Shown here: positions 1-8,087 of the stretch, in pieces
Layout: every line of letters begins with the position of its first letter
Numbering within the stretch: position 1 is the stretch's first letter
NCBI RefSeq assembly: GCF_030123325.1
Contig: NZ_CP126106.1
Location: 1,702,001-1,766,000 of the forward strand
Length of the DNA: 64,000 bases
Origin: Peribacillus simplex
GTDB lineage: Bacteria > Bacillota > Bacilli > Bacillales > DSM-1321
Direction: 5' to 3'
The notes under the pieces: generated by a model
Seen by the model: the letters and a program-made list of their open reading frames with translations, nothing else
What the model was told of the DNA's origin: nothing
Databases searched by the model: none
Translations under genes and position numbers: made by a program

Positions 1-1
1 G

Positions 2-1618
2 GAACTTGGTAAAAATATGTACGTCGTTGAGGTGAACGAGGACATCTACCTTCTTGATGCAGGGTTAATGCTGCCAGAAGATGAAATGCTCGGAATCGAT
101 GCGGTTATCCCTGATATTTCTTATTTGATGGATAATAAGGAACGGGTGCAGGGGATATTCATTACCCATGGTCATGAAGACCATATGGGAGCGCTTGCTT
201 ATGTCTTGAAATATTTACCGGCACCTGTTTATGGAACAAAGCTTACACTAGCTTTAATCAAAACGAAATTAAAGGAAGATGGCTTTAACGGCAGGGCAAC
301 ATTCACTGAAATCGATTCGGATTCTCTTTTAAGTTTCCCTCAAGCGGCCGTGTCTTTTTTCCGGACAAACCATAGTATTCCCGATTCCGTCGGAGTCGTG
401 ATCCACACTCGTGAAGGTGCAATCGTTTATACTGGGGATTTTAAATTCGATCAAGCAGCAACAGATCTATATAAACCTGAAATCGGTAAAATGGCTGGTA
501 TCGGTGAAGAAGGTGTCCTATGCTTGCTTTCGGATAGTACGGGTGCCGAGAGGCCAGGTTATACGACATCAGAAGCAGTTGTGGCCAAAGATATTAGAGA
601 GGTTTTTCATGCAGCCTCCGGAAGGATCATCGTAGCGTGCTTCGCTTCGAACATCAACCGGATTCAACATGTTTTCAATGCAGCGGCAGCAAGTCGCAGG
701 AAAGTGGCAGTTGTAGGAAAAAGCCTGCAGCGCGTTTATGAAACAGCCTTGAACCTTGGCTACTTAAAGGTCGAAGAAGAGCTGATAATCCCGATTAATG
801 AAATTAGCCAGTATGACGACCGTGAAATCGTCGTGTTATCGACAGGTCATCAGGGGGAGCCCATTGCGGCACTTCAAAAAATGGCAAAACAGACCCACAA
901 GCAGGTAACGATCAAAAAGGGAGACACAGTTTTGATCAGTGCATCACCCCTACAGGGCGGCGAACTTATTCTATCCAAAACCGTCGATTTGCTATATAGG
1001 GTAGGTGCTGAAGTGGTATCCGCAAATAAATATAAAGTGCACGTAACAGGGCATGGCAGCCAGGAAGAACTTAAAATGATGATCAATTTGATGAATCCTA
1101 AATTCTTGATCCCTGTACATGGGGAATACCGCCATTTATATGCCCATCAAAAAGTTGGGGTTGCTGCGGGAATTAAACGTGAAAACATCATAATTGCCGA
1201 AAAAGGTGATGTCATCGAACTAAAGGGCAATAAAATGGGTCTTTCCGGCAAAGTCTCTGCAGGGAATATCTTGATAGATGGCAGCGGTGTTGGAGATGTG
1301 GGCAATATCGTTCTTCGTGATCGGCGCTTGTTATCCCAGGATGGCATTTTGATTGTGGTGGTCACGTTGAACCGTCAGGATAAAAGCATTGCAGCAGGAC
1401 CTGAAATCATTTCACGGGGCTTTGTATATGTTCGCGAATCAGAAAAAATGATTGGGGAAGCAACTGAAATAGTAAGTGAAATCGTAAAGAAAAATGGGTC
1501 GCGCCAACCTTTTGATTGGTCCACGCTGAAGCAGGAAATGCGTGATGCGTTAAACCAATTCTTTTATGAAAAAACGAAACGCCGCCCAATGATTTTACCA
1601 ATAATCATGGAATATTAA
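2..1618 (+). CDS. rnjB: Ribonuclease J2 (5' end cut by window)
   Basis: RNase J is a metallo-beta-lactamase/beta-CASP ribonuclease with 5'-3' exonuclease and endonuclease activity that acts with RNase J1 in mRNA turnover and rRNA maturation. The reading frame is open from base 2, so the true start lies upstream; the ATG at 17 is internal. The 538 visible residues compare with about 555 for the family, so only some 15-20 residues are missing. The zinc-binding motif HGHEDH (bases 167-184) is intact, followed by TGDFKFD and a later HGEYRHL. The C-terminal RNase J domain is complete. I call it J2 rather than J1 because the next genes are tepA, ylzJ and spoIIIE, as in B. subtilis. A strong terminator follows at once. 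Confidence 0.93.
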   Translation, partial: ELGKNMYVVEVNEDIYLLDAGLMLPEDEMLGIDAVIPDISYLMDNKERVQGIFITHGHEDHMGALAYVLKYLPAPVYGTKLTLALIKTKLKEDGFNGRATFTEIDSDSLLSFPQAAVSFFRTNHSIPDSVGVVIHTREGAIVYTGDFKFDQAATDLYKPEIGKMAGIGEEGVLCLLSDSTGAERPGYTTSEAVVAKDIREVFHAASGRIIVACFASNINRIQHVFNAAAASRRKVAVVGKSLQRVYETALNLGYLKVEEELIIPINEISQYDDREIVVLSTGHQGEPIAALQKMAKQTHKQVTIKKGDTVLISASPLQGGELILSKTVDLLYRVGAEVVSANKYKVHVTGHGSQEELKMMINLMNPKFLIPVHGEYRHLYAHQKVGVAAGIKRENIIIAEKGDVIELKGNKMGLSGKVSAGNILIDGSGVGDVGNIVLRDRRLLSQDGILIVVVTLNRQDKSIAAGPEIISRGFVYVRESEKMIGEATEIVSEIVKKNGSRQPFDWSTLKQEMRDALNQFFYEKTKRRPMILPIIMEY

Positions 1619-1623
1619 GTAAG

Positions 1624-1658
1624 GAACCCCTGGTTTAAACAGTCAGGGGTTCTTTTTT
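1624..1658 (+). terminator. Rho-independent terminator after rnjB
   Basis: A 9-bp perfect stem (GAACCCCTG / CAGGGGTTC) is followed by six T. It separates rnjB from the tepA transcript. Confidence 0.9.
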
Positions 1659-1746
1659 CTGTGTCGAACCTCTTATATCTTGAAGAATGAAGTCCGAGAC
1701 TCGAGACATAATAAAGCTATAGGCTTAAGAGAAAGGGGTTGGCATA

Positions 1747-2493
1747 GTGGATAATGCACCATTACCAAATGAAAATGTAGGCAAGCAGGAAGGTAAGAAT
1801 TCAACTTTAATCGAAAAGATCCAGCAGCTGGGGGCTACTAATGTTCCGCAACTATCTCAGGACTCAAAAATCCATTGTTTGACGATCATTGGTCAAATTG
1901 AAGGACATATGCAGCTGCCTCCTCAAAATAAAACGACCAAATATGAACATGTTATTCCGCAAATTGTGGCAATTGAACAAAATCCCAATATAGAGGGGCT
2001 GCTTGTCATTTTAAATACAGTCGGAGGAGATGTCGAAGCGGGACTGGCCATCGCAGAAATGCTGGCTTCCCTTTCAAAGCCATCCGTCTCGATTGTACTT
2101 GGGGGAGGTCACTCGATCGGTGTGCCGATTGCGGTTTCGTGTGACCATAGCTATATAGCAGAAACAGCAACGATGACGATTCATCCCATTCGTTTGACAG
2201 GGCTAGTCATCGGCGTGCCTCAAACCTTTGAATACTTGGATAAAATGCAGGAAAGAGTCATTAAATTCGTTACACGGCACTCGAACGTTTCGGAAGAAAG
2301 TTTTAAGGACTTAATGTTTGCTAAAGGAAATTTAACCCGTGATATCGGCACGAATGTAATCGGGGCCGAGGCAGTTGAAATCGGTATGATCGATGATGTA
2401 GGAGGAGTAGGCCAGGCCATGAGAAAACTAAATAGCTTCATGGAAGAAAGAAGGCCAAAAATTGCCGGGGAAGAGGAGGGGCTTCTGCAATGA
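1747..2493 (+). CDS. tepA: TepA, ClpP-like translocation-enhancing protease
   Basis: TepA is a cytoplasmic serine peptidase of the ClpP/crotonase fold; in B. subtilis it has been linked to protein secretion and to degradation of small acid-soluble spore proteins. The 248 residues match family length. The nucleophile is Ser123 in the GGGHSIGVP motif and the histidine is His146 in TIHPIR. The N-terminal 40 residues are polar and poorly conserved in character. The start is GTG with an AAAGGGG ribosome-binding site about 8 bases upstream. Its stop overlaps the ATG of ylzJ, which suggests translational coupling. Order and sequence both support the call. Confidence 0.9.
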   Translation: MDNAPLPNENVGKQEGKNSTLIEKIQQLGATNVPQLSQDSKIHCLTIIGQIEGHMQLPPQNKTTKYEHVIPQIVAIEQNPNIEGLLVILNTVGGDVEAGLAIAEMLASLSKPSVSIVLGGGHSIGVPIAVSCDHSYIAETATMTIHPIRLTGLVIGVPQTFEYLDKMQERVIKFVTRHSNVSEESFKDLMFAKGNLTRDIGTNVIGAEAVEIGMIDDVGGVGQAMRKLNSFMEERRPKIAGEEEGLLQ

Positions 2494-2735
2494 CGCTTTA
2501 TACGATCGTTCCTGAAGAAATAATTTTCCCTCATCACCATGAGAAGACGGCAAATTTAATAGAAATGATCTATAATGGCGTACATGTAATGGTTGAACAT
2601 GACGGTGGCCGCACGTTGCGCATCGATCGGATTGTAAGCACGGATCCTGAAGATTATATGAATGTACACATTCAGCCGGGGGCTGTCATAAATGTGTTCG
2701 AACAGATGAATCATTTAGTAAAAACGACTAACTGA
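2490..2735 (+). CDS. ylzJ: YlzJ-like small protein
   Basis: An 81-residue protein of the YlzJ family, of unknown function, found between tepA and spoIIIE in Bacillus. It has no signal peptide, membrane segment or obvious catalytic motif; the N-terminus (MTLYTIVPEE) is typical of the family. The ATG overlaps the tepA TGA by four bases (ATGA), so the two are co-translated. A GC-rich hairpin follows within 35 bases. Confidence 0.82.
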   Translation: MTLYTIVPEEIIFPHHHEKTANLIEMIYNGVHVMVEHDGGRTLRIDRIVSTDPEDYMNVHIQPGAVINVFEQMNHLVKTTN

Positions 2736-2763
2736 GGTAAATTATGATATACTGGAATGAAAA

Positions 2764-2788
2764 TCAGCAGCCGCTTGGCTGCTTTATT
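2764..2788 (+). terminator. Hairpin after ylzJ
   Basis: A 7-bp stem (AGCAGCC / GGCTGCT) with a four-base loop is followed by a short, impure T-run. It probably ends the tepA-ylzJ transcript, though the weak T-tract could allow readthrough to spoIIIE. Confidence 0.6.
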
Positions 2789-2957
2789 CATTATATGGGC
2801 AAAATGTTCGTCTAAATAATAAATGGTATATATAACAAGGACATGTTTATATATATTTGATATAATCAGTGAGCGAACGTTTGTTTCGAGAAGGGAAAAC
2901 ATGTAGTGATGTTGAATAGGAAAGTTAGAATAGTTTCATGAAGAATCAGGTGATATT

Positions 2958-5288
2958 ATGGCAAAGAAGAAACGCAGAAAAAAGAATAGTACAGAGAAGT
3001 TAAAACTAACGCTTAAATATGAATTGATCGGCCTCACTTTAATAGGTTTGGCCATCATTGCCATTGCCAAGCTTGGAGCAGTGGGAAACGGGACGGTCTT
3101 TTTAATCCGCTTCTTCATGGGGGAATGGTATATCCTGTTTTTGTTGGGAGCAATTGCAGCTGGCTTCTATTTGATGATAAAGAGGGAGGTCCCTTACCTG
3201 TTAAAACGGCAATTCGTCGGGATGTACTTTCTTGTCGCGAGCATGCTCCTGCTAAGTCATGTGACACTGTTTAACATGCTAGCAGATGGAGGACCGTTTA
3301 CGAAGCCAAGCGTCATTTCGAATACTTGGGAACTATTCTGGATGGAAGTGACCGGCAAGGCCAGCACAAAGGACCTTGGGGGCGGTATGATTGGAGCGAT
3401 ATTATTTGCAGCCTCATACTTTTTATTCGATGAAGCTGGATCGAAAATCGTTTCATTCCTTTTTATCATTGTAGGCGCCGTCCTATTGACCGGGAAGACG
3501 TTAGGTGAAACCCTCGGGAAGTTTTTCAGGGGTCTTGGCGGCTTTTTCAAACAGCAATGGTCCGCATTCAGAGATGATATGAAAACGTGGAATGACGACA
3601 AAAAAGAAAAGAAAAAGAATCCCGTGAAAAAGAAGAAACGGGAAAACGATCCGGTGGAGGAAACGGATCAGCCCCTTCATCAAGAAGAGGAAACACAGCA
3701 AATGGCGACCGAACGAATCATTTCCAGCTTTGCAGATAAAGCCTATAGCGACGAAAACGAAATAATTCCCGTAGTTACGGAACCAGCAGCTGAAAGTGCA
3801 GAGGACCAGGATGATGCCGTTCCGCCAATGAATTTTACGGAAGTGGAGAATAAAGAATACCTTTTACCGCCTCTTTCCTTGTTACTGCAGCCCAAAAAAA
3901 CGGACCAAAGCGGAGAGTACCAATTGATCCATGAAAATGCGGCAAAGCTTGAGCGCACCTTTCATAGCTTTGGAGTGAAAGCGAGGGTCACTCAAGTTCA
4001 TTTAGGCCCAGCCGTAACCAAATATGAGGTCCATCCGGATGTAGGGGTGAAGGTAAGTAAAATTGTCAGCCTATCCGATGACTTGGCCCTTGCCCTTGCC
4101 GCAAAGGATATTAGGATCGAAGCGCCGATTCCCGGAAAGTCGGCTATCGGAATAGAAGTGCCTAACTCCGAAGTGGCAATGGTGTCATTAAGGGAAGTAT
4201 TAGAGGCCAAAGAAGTTGACAAGCCTGACGCAAAACTGCAAATAGGCTTAGGGCGGAATATTTCTGGTGAAGCAGTTAAGGCGGAGCTTAATAAAATGCC
4301 GCATTTACTAGTGGCTGGTGCTACCGGCAGCGGGAAATCCGTTTGTATCAACGGGATTATCACGAGTATTCTGATGCGGGCAAAACCGCATGAAGTGAAA
4401 ATGATGATGATCGATCCAAAAATGGTGGAGTTGAATGTCTATAATGGGATTCCCCACTTACTCGCACCTGTAGTGACAAATCCAAAGAAAGCTGCACAGG
4501 CTTTGCAAAAAGTGGTCAGTGAAATGGAAAGGCGCTACGAGCTATTTTCTCATTCCGGTACCCGTAATATTGAAGGCTACAATGATTATATTAACCGGTA
4601 TAATATTGAAGAAGATGCCAAACAACCGCTCTTGCCTTATATCGTAGTCATTGTCGATGAGCTGGCAGATTTGATGATGGTCGCCTCAAATGATGTAGAG
4701 GATGCCATCACACGGCTTGCACAAATGGCACGTGCCGCTGGCATCCACTTGATAATTGCCACTCAGCGGCCATCCGTAGATGTAATTACAGGGGTCATTA
4801 AAGCGAACATCCCATCTCGGATTGCTTTTAGTGTCTCATCAATGACCGATTCGAGAACGATCCTCGACATGGGCGGAGCCGAAAAACTGTTAGGACGGGG
4901 TGACATGCTCTTCCTGCCTGCAGGAGCTTCAAAACCGGTTCGCGTTCAAGGGGCCTTTTTATCCGACAATGAAGTCGAGGAAGTTGTCACATATGTCATT
5001 TCACAGCAAAAAGCACAATATAACGAAGAGATGATACCGGATGAAATTGCAGAAACTTCAAATGGTGAAGTCGAAGATAATTTATACGGGGATGCGGTAT
5101 CCTTGATCGTAGAAATGCAGACTGCATCTGTTTCCATGCTGCAGCGCCGTTTCAGGATTGGCTATACCCGGGCAGCAAGATTGATTGATGAAATGGAAGC
5201 GAGGGGAATTGTCGGTCCATATGAAGGCAGTAAACCCCGAAATGTATTGGTTACTAAAGATGAACAGGATGAAGCTCATTCATCATAG
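2958..5288 (+). CDS. spoIIIE: DNA translocase SpoIIIE/FtsK
   Basis: SpoIIIE is the membrane-anchored hexameric ATPase that pumps the chromosome into the forespore after asymmetric division. The 776 residues show a Lys/Arg-rich N-terminus, about four membrane segments (roughly residues 22-190), a charged, Lys- then Glu-rich linker (about 205-310), and the FtsK motor. Walker A GATGSGKS is at residues 454-461 and the Walker B region (IVDELADL) around 565-572. The last 65 residues form the winged-helix gamma domain that reads orienting DNA motifs. The start ATG follows AGGTGATATT. Position after ylzJ and before a GntR gene matches B. subtilis. A bidirectional terminator follows. Confidence 0.95.
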   Translation: MAKKKRRKKNSTEKLKLTLKYELIGLTLIGLAIIAIAKLGAVGNGTVFLIRFFMGEWYILFLLGAIAAGFYLMIKREVPYLLKRQFVGMYFLVASMLLLSHVTLFNMLADGGPFTKPSVISNTWELFWMEVTGKASTKDLGGGMIGAILFAASYFLFDEAGSKIVSFLFIIVGAVLLTGKTLGETLGKFFRGLGGFFKQQWSAFRDDMKTWNDDKKEKKKNPVKKKKRENDPVEETDQPLHQEEETQQMATERIISSFADKAYSDENEIIPVVTEPAAESAEDQDDAVPPMNFTEVENKEYLLPPLSLLLQPKKTDQSGEYQLIHENAAKLERTFHSFGVKARVTQVHLGPAVTKYEVHPDVGVKVSKIVSLSDDLALALAAKDIRIEAPIPGKSAIGIEVPNSEVAMVSLREVLEAKEVDKPDAKLQIGLGRNISGEAVKAELNKMPHLLVAGATGSGKSVCINGIITSILMRAKPHEVKMMMIDPKMVELNVYNGIPHLLAPVVTNPKKAAQALQKVVSEMERRYELFSHSGTRNIEGYNDYINRYNIEEDAKQPLLPYIVVIVDELADLMMVASNDVEDAITRLAQMARAAGIHLIIATQRPSVDVITGVIKANIPSRIAFSVSSMTDSRTILDMGGAEKLLGRGDMLFLPAGASKPVRVQGAFLSDNEVEEVVTYVISQQKAQYNEEMIPDEIAETSNGEVEDNLYGDAVSLIVEMQTASVSMLQRRFRIGYTRAARLIDEMEARGIVGPYEGSKPRNVLVTKDEQDEAHSS

Positions 5289-5291
5289 TTG

Positions 5292-5320
5292 AAAAAAACC
5301 GGGCTGCAGCCCGGTTTTTT
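5292..5320. terminator. Bidirectional terminator between spoIIIE and the convergent small gene
   Basis: A perfect 16-base GC palindrome (5299-5314, CCGGGCTGCAGCCCGG) is flanked by an A-run on the left and a T-run on the right. It can therefore end transcription from both sides. The T-run touches the stop codon of the minus-strand gene. Confidence 0.9.
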
Positions 5321-5618
5321 AATTATTCATCGCTTCGTCTAAATGTTTAAGGCAGAAGTCGGTAATCATCGCTTCTTCATCTTCTTCTAAATCGAATTCG
5401 AGTGCGACTTCGTTCCCTTTTTCAAAAATATCATATTTAATCAATTTGCCTATTTGTTCTTCCACGGCAAAAAGCACCCGGATATATAAACCATTTTCTG
5501 AAAAGAGCTCATCCTCTTCAGGCACTTCAATATCCAAGAACAACTCGTAACGTTCCCCGGACAAAATACCAAATGGATCATTCAATTTTTCAATAGTGTA
5601 TTCTGTAATCTTTAACAT
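5319..5618 (-). CDS. DUF6509-like acidic small protein
   Basis: A 99-residue, strongly acidic cytoplasmic protein with no signal peptide or membrane segment. Its N-terminal pattern (ITEYTIEKLNDPFGIL) resembles proteins annotated DUF6509 in Bacillales; this is recollection of a family, and no function is known. The ATG follows a GAAGGGA site. It is convergent with spoIIIE and shares its terminator. It is not part of the B. subtilis gene order here, so it looks like a lineage-specific insertion. Confidence 0.65.
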   Translation of the reverse strand: MLKITEYTIEKLNDPFGILSGERYELFLDIEVPEEDELFSENGLYIRVLFAVEEQIGKLIKYDIFEKGNEVALEFDLEEDEEAMITDFCLKHLDEAMNN

Positions 5619-5686
5619 CTTGTGTACATCCCTTCAAAGAAGATAAATCCTATTATACAGGAAAACATCATCTTGAACAGAGCTGC

Positions 5687-5712
5687 ATTCATTTTGCATT
5701 TTCAAAATGAAT
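5687..5712. repeat. Inverted repeat in the divergent intergenic region
   Basis: ATTCATTTTG and CAAAATGAAT form perfect 10-base arms around six bases. It lies in the 304-base gap between two divergent genes, upstream of the minus-strand gene. It could be an operator or part of a promoter; no T-run follows. Confidence 0.45.
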
Positions 5713-5877
5713 TTATCTGATTTAGGAGAATAATCGTACATATTCCGCAGCCGTATCTAGATTGAAAGACACAGGGAAGGGTAATTTTTCCTAAATTCTT
5801 TTAAAGTAAATAGTAAAACACTATTTATTTATGTCAAAAAAAATGTTATATTATTTTCGATTAGTAGGAATGATTCA

Positions 5878-5895
5878 ACATCAGAGGTCTGATGT
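5878..5895. promoter_or_regulatory. Palindromic operator candidate upstream of ymfC
   Basis: ACATCAGAGGTCTGATGT has 8-base perfect arms around GG and lies 27 bases before the ymfC ATG, downstream of an AT-rich -10-like TATTAT (5849-5854). GntR-family proteins bind palindromes of this size and often repress themselves, so autoregulation of YmfC is the simplest reading. Confidence 0.55.
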
Positions 5896-5922
5896 CTTAA
5901 GAAATTAGCTGGGGGAAACTGT

Positions 5923-6648
5923 ATGTCAATAAAATCAGATAGTCGACATTTATATTTGCAGGTCATTGATTACCTGAAGCAGGATATTGAAGCAGGAGTC
6001 TATCAGGAAAATGAAAAATTCCCTTCAGAATTCGATCTTGCAAAAAAATTGGGAGTGAGTAGGGCGACACTTCGAGAAGCGCTGCGAATTTTAGAAGAAG
6101 AAAACATCATCATCCGCCGCCATGGAGTTGGGACTTTCGTCAATCCGAAACCTCGGTTCACTTCAGGTATCGAGCAATTAAAAAGTGTCACGAACATGAT
6201 TGAAGAGGCAGGAATGAAACCGGGTACGATTTTCTTAAGCTCGACGGCCCTAGAACCTACAGAAGAGGATATTCGCAGGTTTTCATGTTCAACAGATGAA
6301 CGCATCGTCATCATCGAGCGAGTAAGGACAGCGAATGGGGAGCCGGTTGTCTACTGTATTGACAAAATTCCTGAATCTATACTATCAGAAAATTTTGACC
6401 GTAATGATGAGTCTCTTTTTGATATTTTGGAAAGAGATGCGCATCGGAAAATTACGCATGCCGTAGCGGAAATTGAGCCTATTGGATATCATGAGAAAGT
6501 TTCTCCTATCCTTAAATGCTCTCCAGAAGCCGCACTGCTCGTTCTAAAGCAGATGCATCTGGATGATTGGGACCAGCCTATCCTGTATTCTGTTAACTAC
6601 TTTAAAGCCAATATGTTCAGCTTTCATGTTCTTCGTAAACGTGTGTAG
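5923..6648 (+). CDS. ymfC: GntR/HutC-type transcriptional regulator YmfC
   Basis: A 241-residue one-component regulator. The N-terminal winged helix-turn-helix occupies about residues 8-78 (LGVSRATLREALRILEEE, then the wing RRHGVGTFV), and the rest is a UTRA ligand-binding domain (about 95-235). The ATG follows GGGGGAAAC. It stands upstream of the nucleoside transporter operon, as in B. subtilis, so a nucleoside-related ligand is plausible but unproven. An 18-base palindrome sits just upstream of its ribosome-binding site. Confidence 0.88.
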   Translation: MSIKSDSRHLYLQVIDYLKQDIEAGVYQENEKFPSEFDLAKKLGVSRATLREALRILEEENIIIRRHGVGTFVNPKPRFTSGIEQLKSVTNMIEEAGMKPGTIFLSSTALEPTEEDIRRFSCSTDERIVIIERVRTANGEPVVYCIDKIPESILSENFDRNDESLFDILERDAHRKITHAVAEIEPIGYHEKVSPILKCSPEAALLVLKQMHLDDWDQPILYSVNYFKANMFSFHVLRKRV

Positions 6649-6737
6649 GCCTTGCTCTGCACACGGGTGAATGCAAGCGTTTGTTTTAGATTCCGTAAAA
6701 GTCAAATCAAACGTATGCAAAAAAAATTAACGAGAAG

Positions 6738-6751
6738 TGAAAACGCAAACA
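6738..6751 (+). promoter_or_regulatory. Catabolite-responsive element (cre) candidate before nupN
   Basis: TGAAAACGCAAACA matches the Bacillus cre consensus TGWAARCGYTWNCW at 13 of 14 positions. It lies about 60 bases upstream of the nupN start. CcpA control is inferred only. Confidence 0.45.
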
Positions 6752-6757
6752 TAAATG

Positions 6758-6772
6758 ACTTTTCAGAACATT
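6758..6772 (+). promoter_or_regulatory. CodY box candidate before nupN
   Basis: ACTTTTCAGAACATT matches the 15-base CodY consensus AATTTTCWGAAAATT with two mismatches. It lies 37 bases before the TTG start. I recall the B. subtilis nupNOPQ genes as CodY targets, which would fit. Confidence 0.5.
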
Positions 6773-6809
6773 CCTGCTCAAAAAACTATGTAAATTAGGG
6801 GGATAAAAA

Positions 6810-7898
6810 TTGAAAAAGCGCAAATTAGGACTAGCTCTTTCACTTGTTCTTGCAGCCGGTACGCTACTAGGGGCATGTGGTAATTCAGAGAATGATGATA
6901 AAGAATCTTCAAATGGGAAAAACAAAGATAACTTCACGGTTGCGATGGTAACTGATACTGGCGGCGTGGATGACGAGTCGTTCAACCAATCCGCATGGAA
7001 GGGCATTCAGGAATTCGGTAAGGATAATGGTCTGGAAAAAGGTAAAGATGGCTATAACTACCTGCAATCTAAATCAGATGCCGATTACGCTAAAAACCTG
7101 AATACGCTAGTACGTGAAGATTACCAACTTATTTATGGGATCGGTTTTCTTTTAGCCGAATCTGTTGGTGAAGTGGCTGACCAACGTCCGGATTCACACT
7201 TTGCTATCGTGGATACTGTTGTTGATAAAAAGAACGTAGCCAGCATTAATTTTAAAGAGCAGCAAGGTTCATTCCTTGTAGGTGTTATTGCGGGATTACA
7301 AACGAAAACAAACAAGGTCGGTTTTATCGGCGGAGTTGAATCTGAATTAATCAAGAAATTCGAAGTTGGCTTTAAGGCTGGGGTTTTATCTGTAAATCCG
7401 GATGCGAAAGTTGAAGTTAAATATGCCGGAGATTTCAATAAAGCTGATATCGGTAAATCAACTGCAGGCTCCATGTATTCTTCTGGTATCGATATCATTT
7501 ATCATGCTGCTGGCGGAACTGGAAAAGGTGTATTCACTGAAGCTGTCGAGCAAAAGCAAAAAGATCCAAAGAGGGAAATCTATGTTATCGGTGTAGATAG
7601 CGACCAAGCTAAATTAGGGGCAGTTCCTGGAACTGATGACAACATCACGCTGACTTCCATGTTAAAACGTGTTGACGTAGCAGTTAAAGACCTTTCCGAG
7701 AAAGCGAAAGAAGGAAACTTCCCAGGCGGAAAAGTAATTGAGTACGGTATCGAAGAAAATGGTGTAGGCATTTCCGATACAAAAGATAACGTAACAGAAG
7801 AATCTTTAAAAGCGGTCGAAGAGTGGACAGAAAAAATTAAATCAGGTGAATTCGTAGTTCCGGGCACGGATGAAGAATTCGAAAAACTTGGTTTATAA
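6810..7898 (+). CDS. nupN: Nucleoside-binding lipoprotein of BMP family (NupN)
   Basis: This is the substrate-binding lipoprotein of an ABC importer for nucleosides, of the Bmp/TmpC/Med family. The 362 residues begin with a Lys-rich signal peptide and a lipobox LGAC whose Cys is at about residue 23, followed by a polar Asn/Asp/Lys linker. The mature domain contains typical BMP patterns (DTGGVDDESFNQSAW; YHAAGGTGKGVF; VIGVDSDQ). The start is TTG behind TTAGGGGG, the only start that gives a proper signal peptide. It is first in an operon with the ATPase and two permeases, and is followed by two hairpins that may raise its expression above theirs. Confidence 0.92.
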   Translation: MKKRKLGLALSLVLAAGTLLGACGNSENDDKESSNGKNKDNFTVAMVTDTGGVDDESFNQSAWKGIQEFGKDNGLEKGKDGYNYLQSKSDADYAKNLNTLVREDYQLIYGIGFLLAESVGEVADQRPDSHFAIVDTVVDKKNVASINFKEQQGSFLVGVIAGLQTKTNKVGFIGGVESELIKKFEVGFKAGVLSVNPDAKVEVKYAGDFNKADIGKSTAGSMYSSGIDIIYHAAGGTGKGVFTEAVEQKQKDPKREIYVIGVDSDQAKLGAVPGTDDNITLTSMLKRVDVAVKDLSEKAKEGNFPGGKVIEYGIEENGVGISDTKDNVTEESLKAVEEWTEKIKSGEFVVPGTDEEFEKLGL

Positions 7899-7909
7899 GC
7901 TGTAATGCC

Positions 7910-7951
7910 AGAAAGAATAGGGAGGCAGAAGTGCCCTCTATTCTTTCTTTT
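7910..7951 (+). terminator. First hairpin between nupN and nupO
   Basis: A long stem (AGAAAGAATAG with TATTCTTTCT, extended by GC pairs and a bulge) ends in a TTTCTTTT tract. It likely terminates most nupN transcripts and protects the nupN mRNA. Confidence 0.75.
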
Positions 7952-7969
7952 CCCAACTGAAAAATATCG

Positions 7970-8015
7970 AATGAAAAACTATGATAGAATCGTAGTTTTT
8001 CATTTGGTTTTTTTT
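7970..8015 (+). terminator. Second hairpin between nupN and nupO
   Basis: AATGAAAAACTATGA pairs with TCGTAGTTTTTCATT with one mismatch, followed within five bases by an eight-T run. It is a second, independent terminator-like structure in the same gap. Confidence 0.7.
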
Positions 8016-8087
8016 AAAATCAATAAGCTAGTAGAAGCAATTAAATGATTTAAGAATATTTACACTCATTTTAGGAGTTGATAATAC

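Noticed and set aside
6649..6809. Purine riboswitch before nupN
   Set aside because: The leader lacks the conserved three-helix purine aptamer loops; only cre-like and CodY-like sites are visible.
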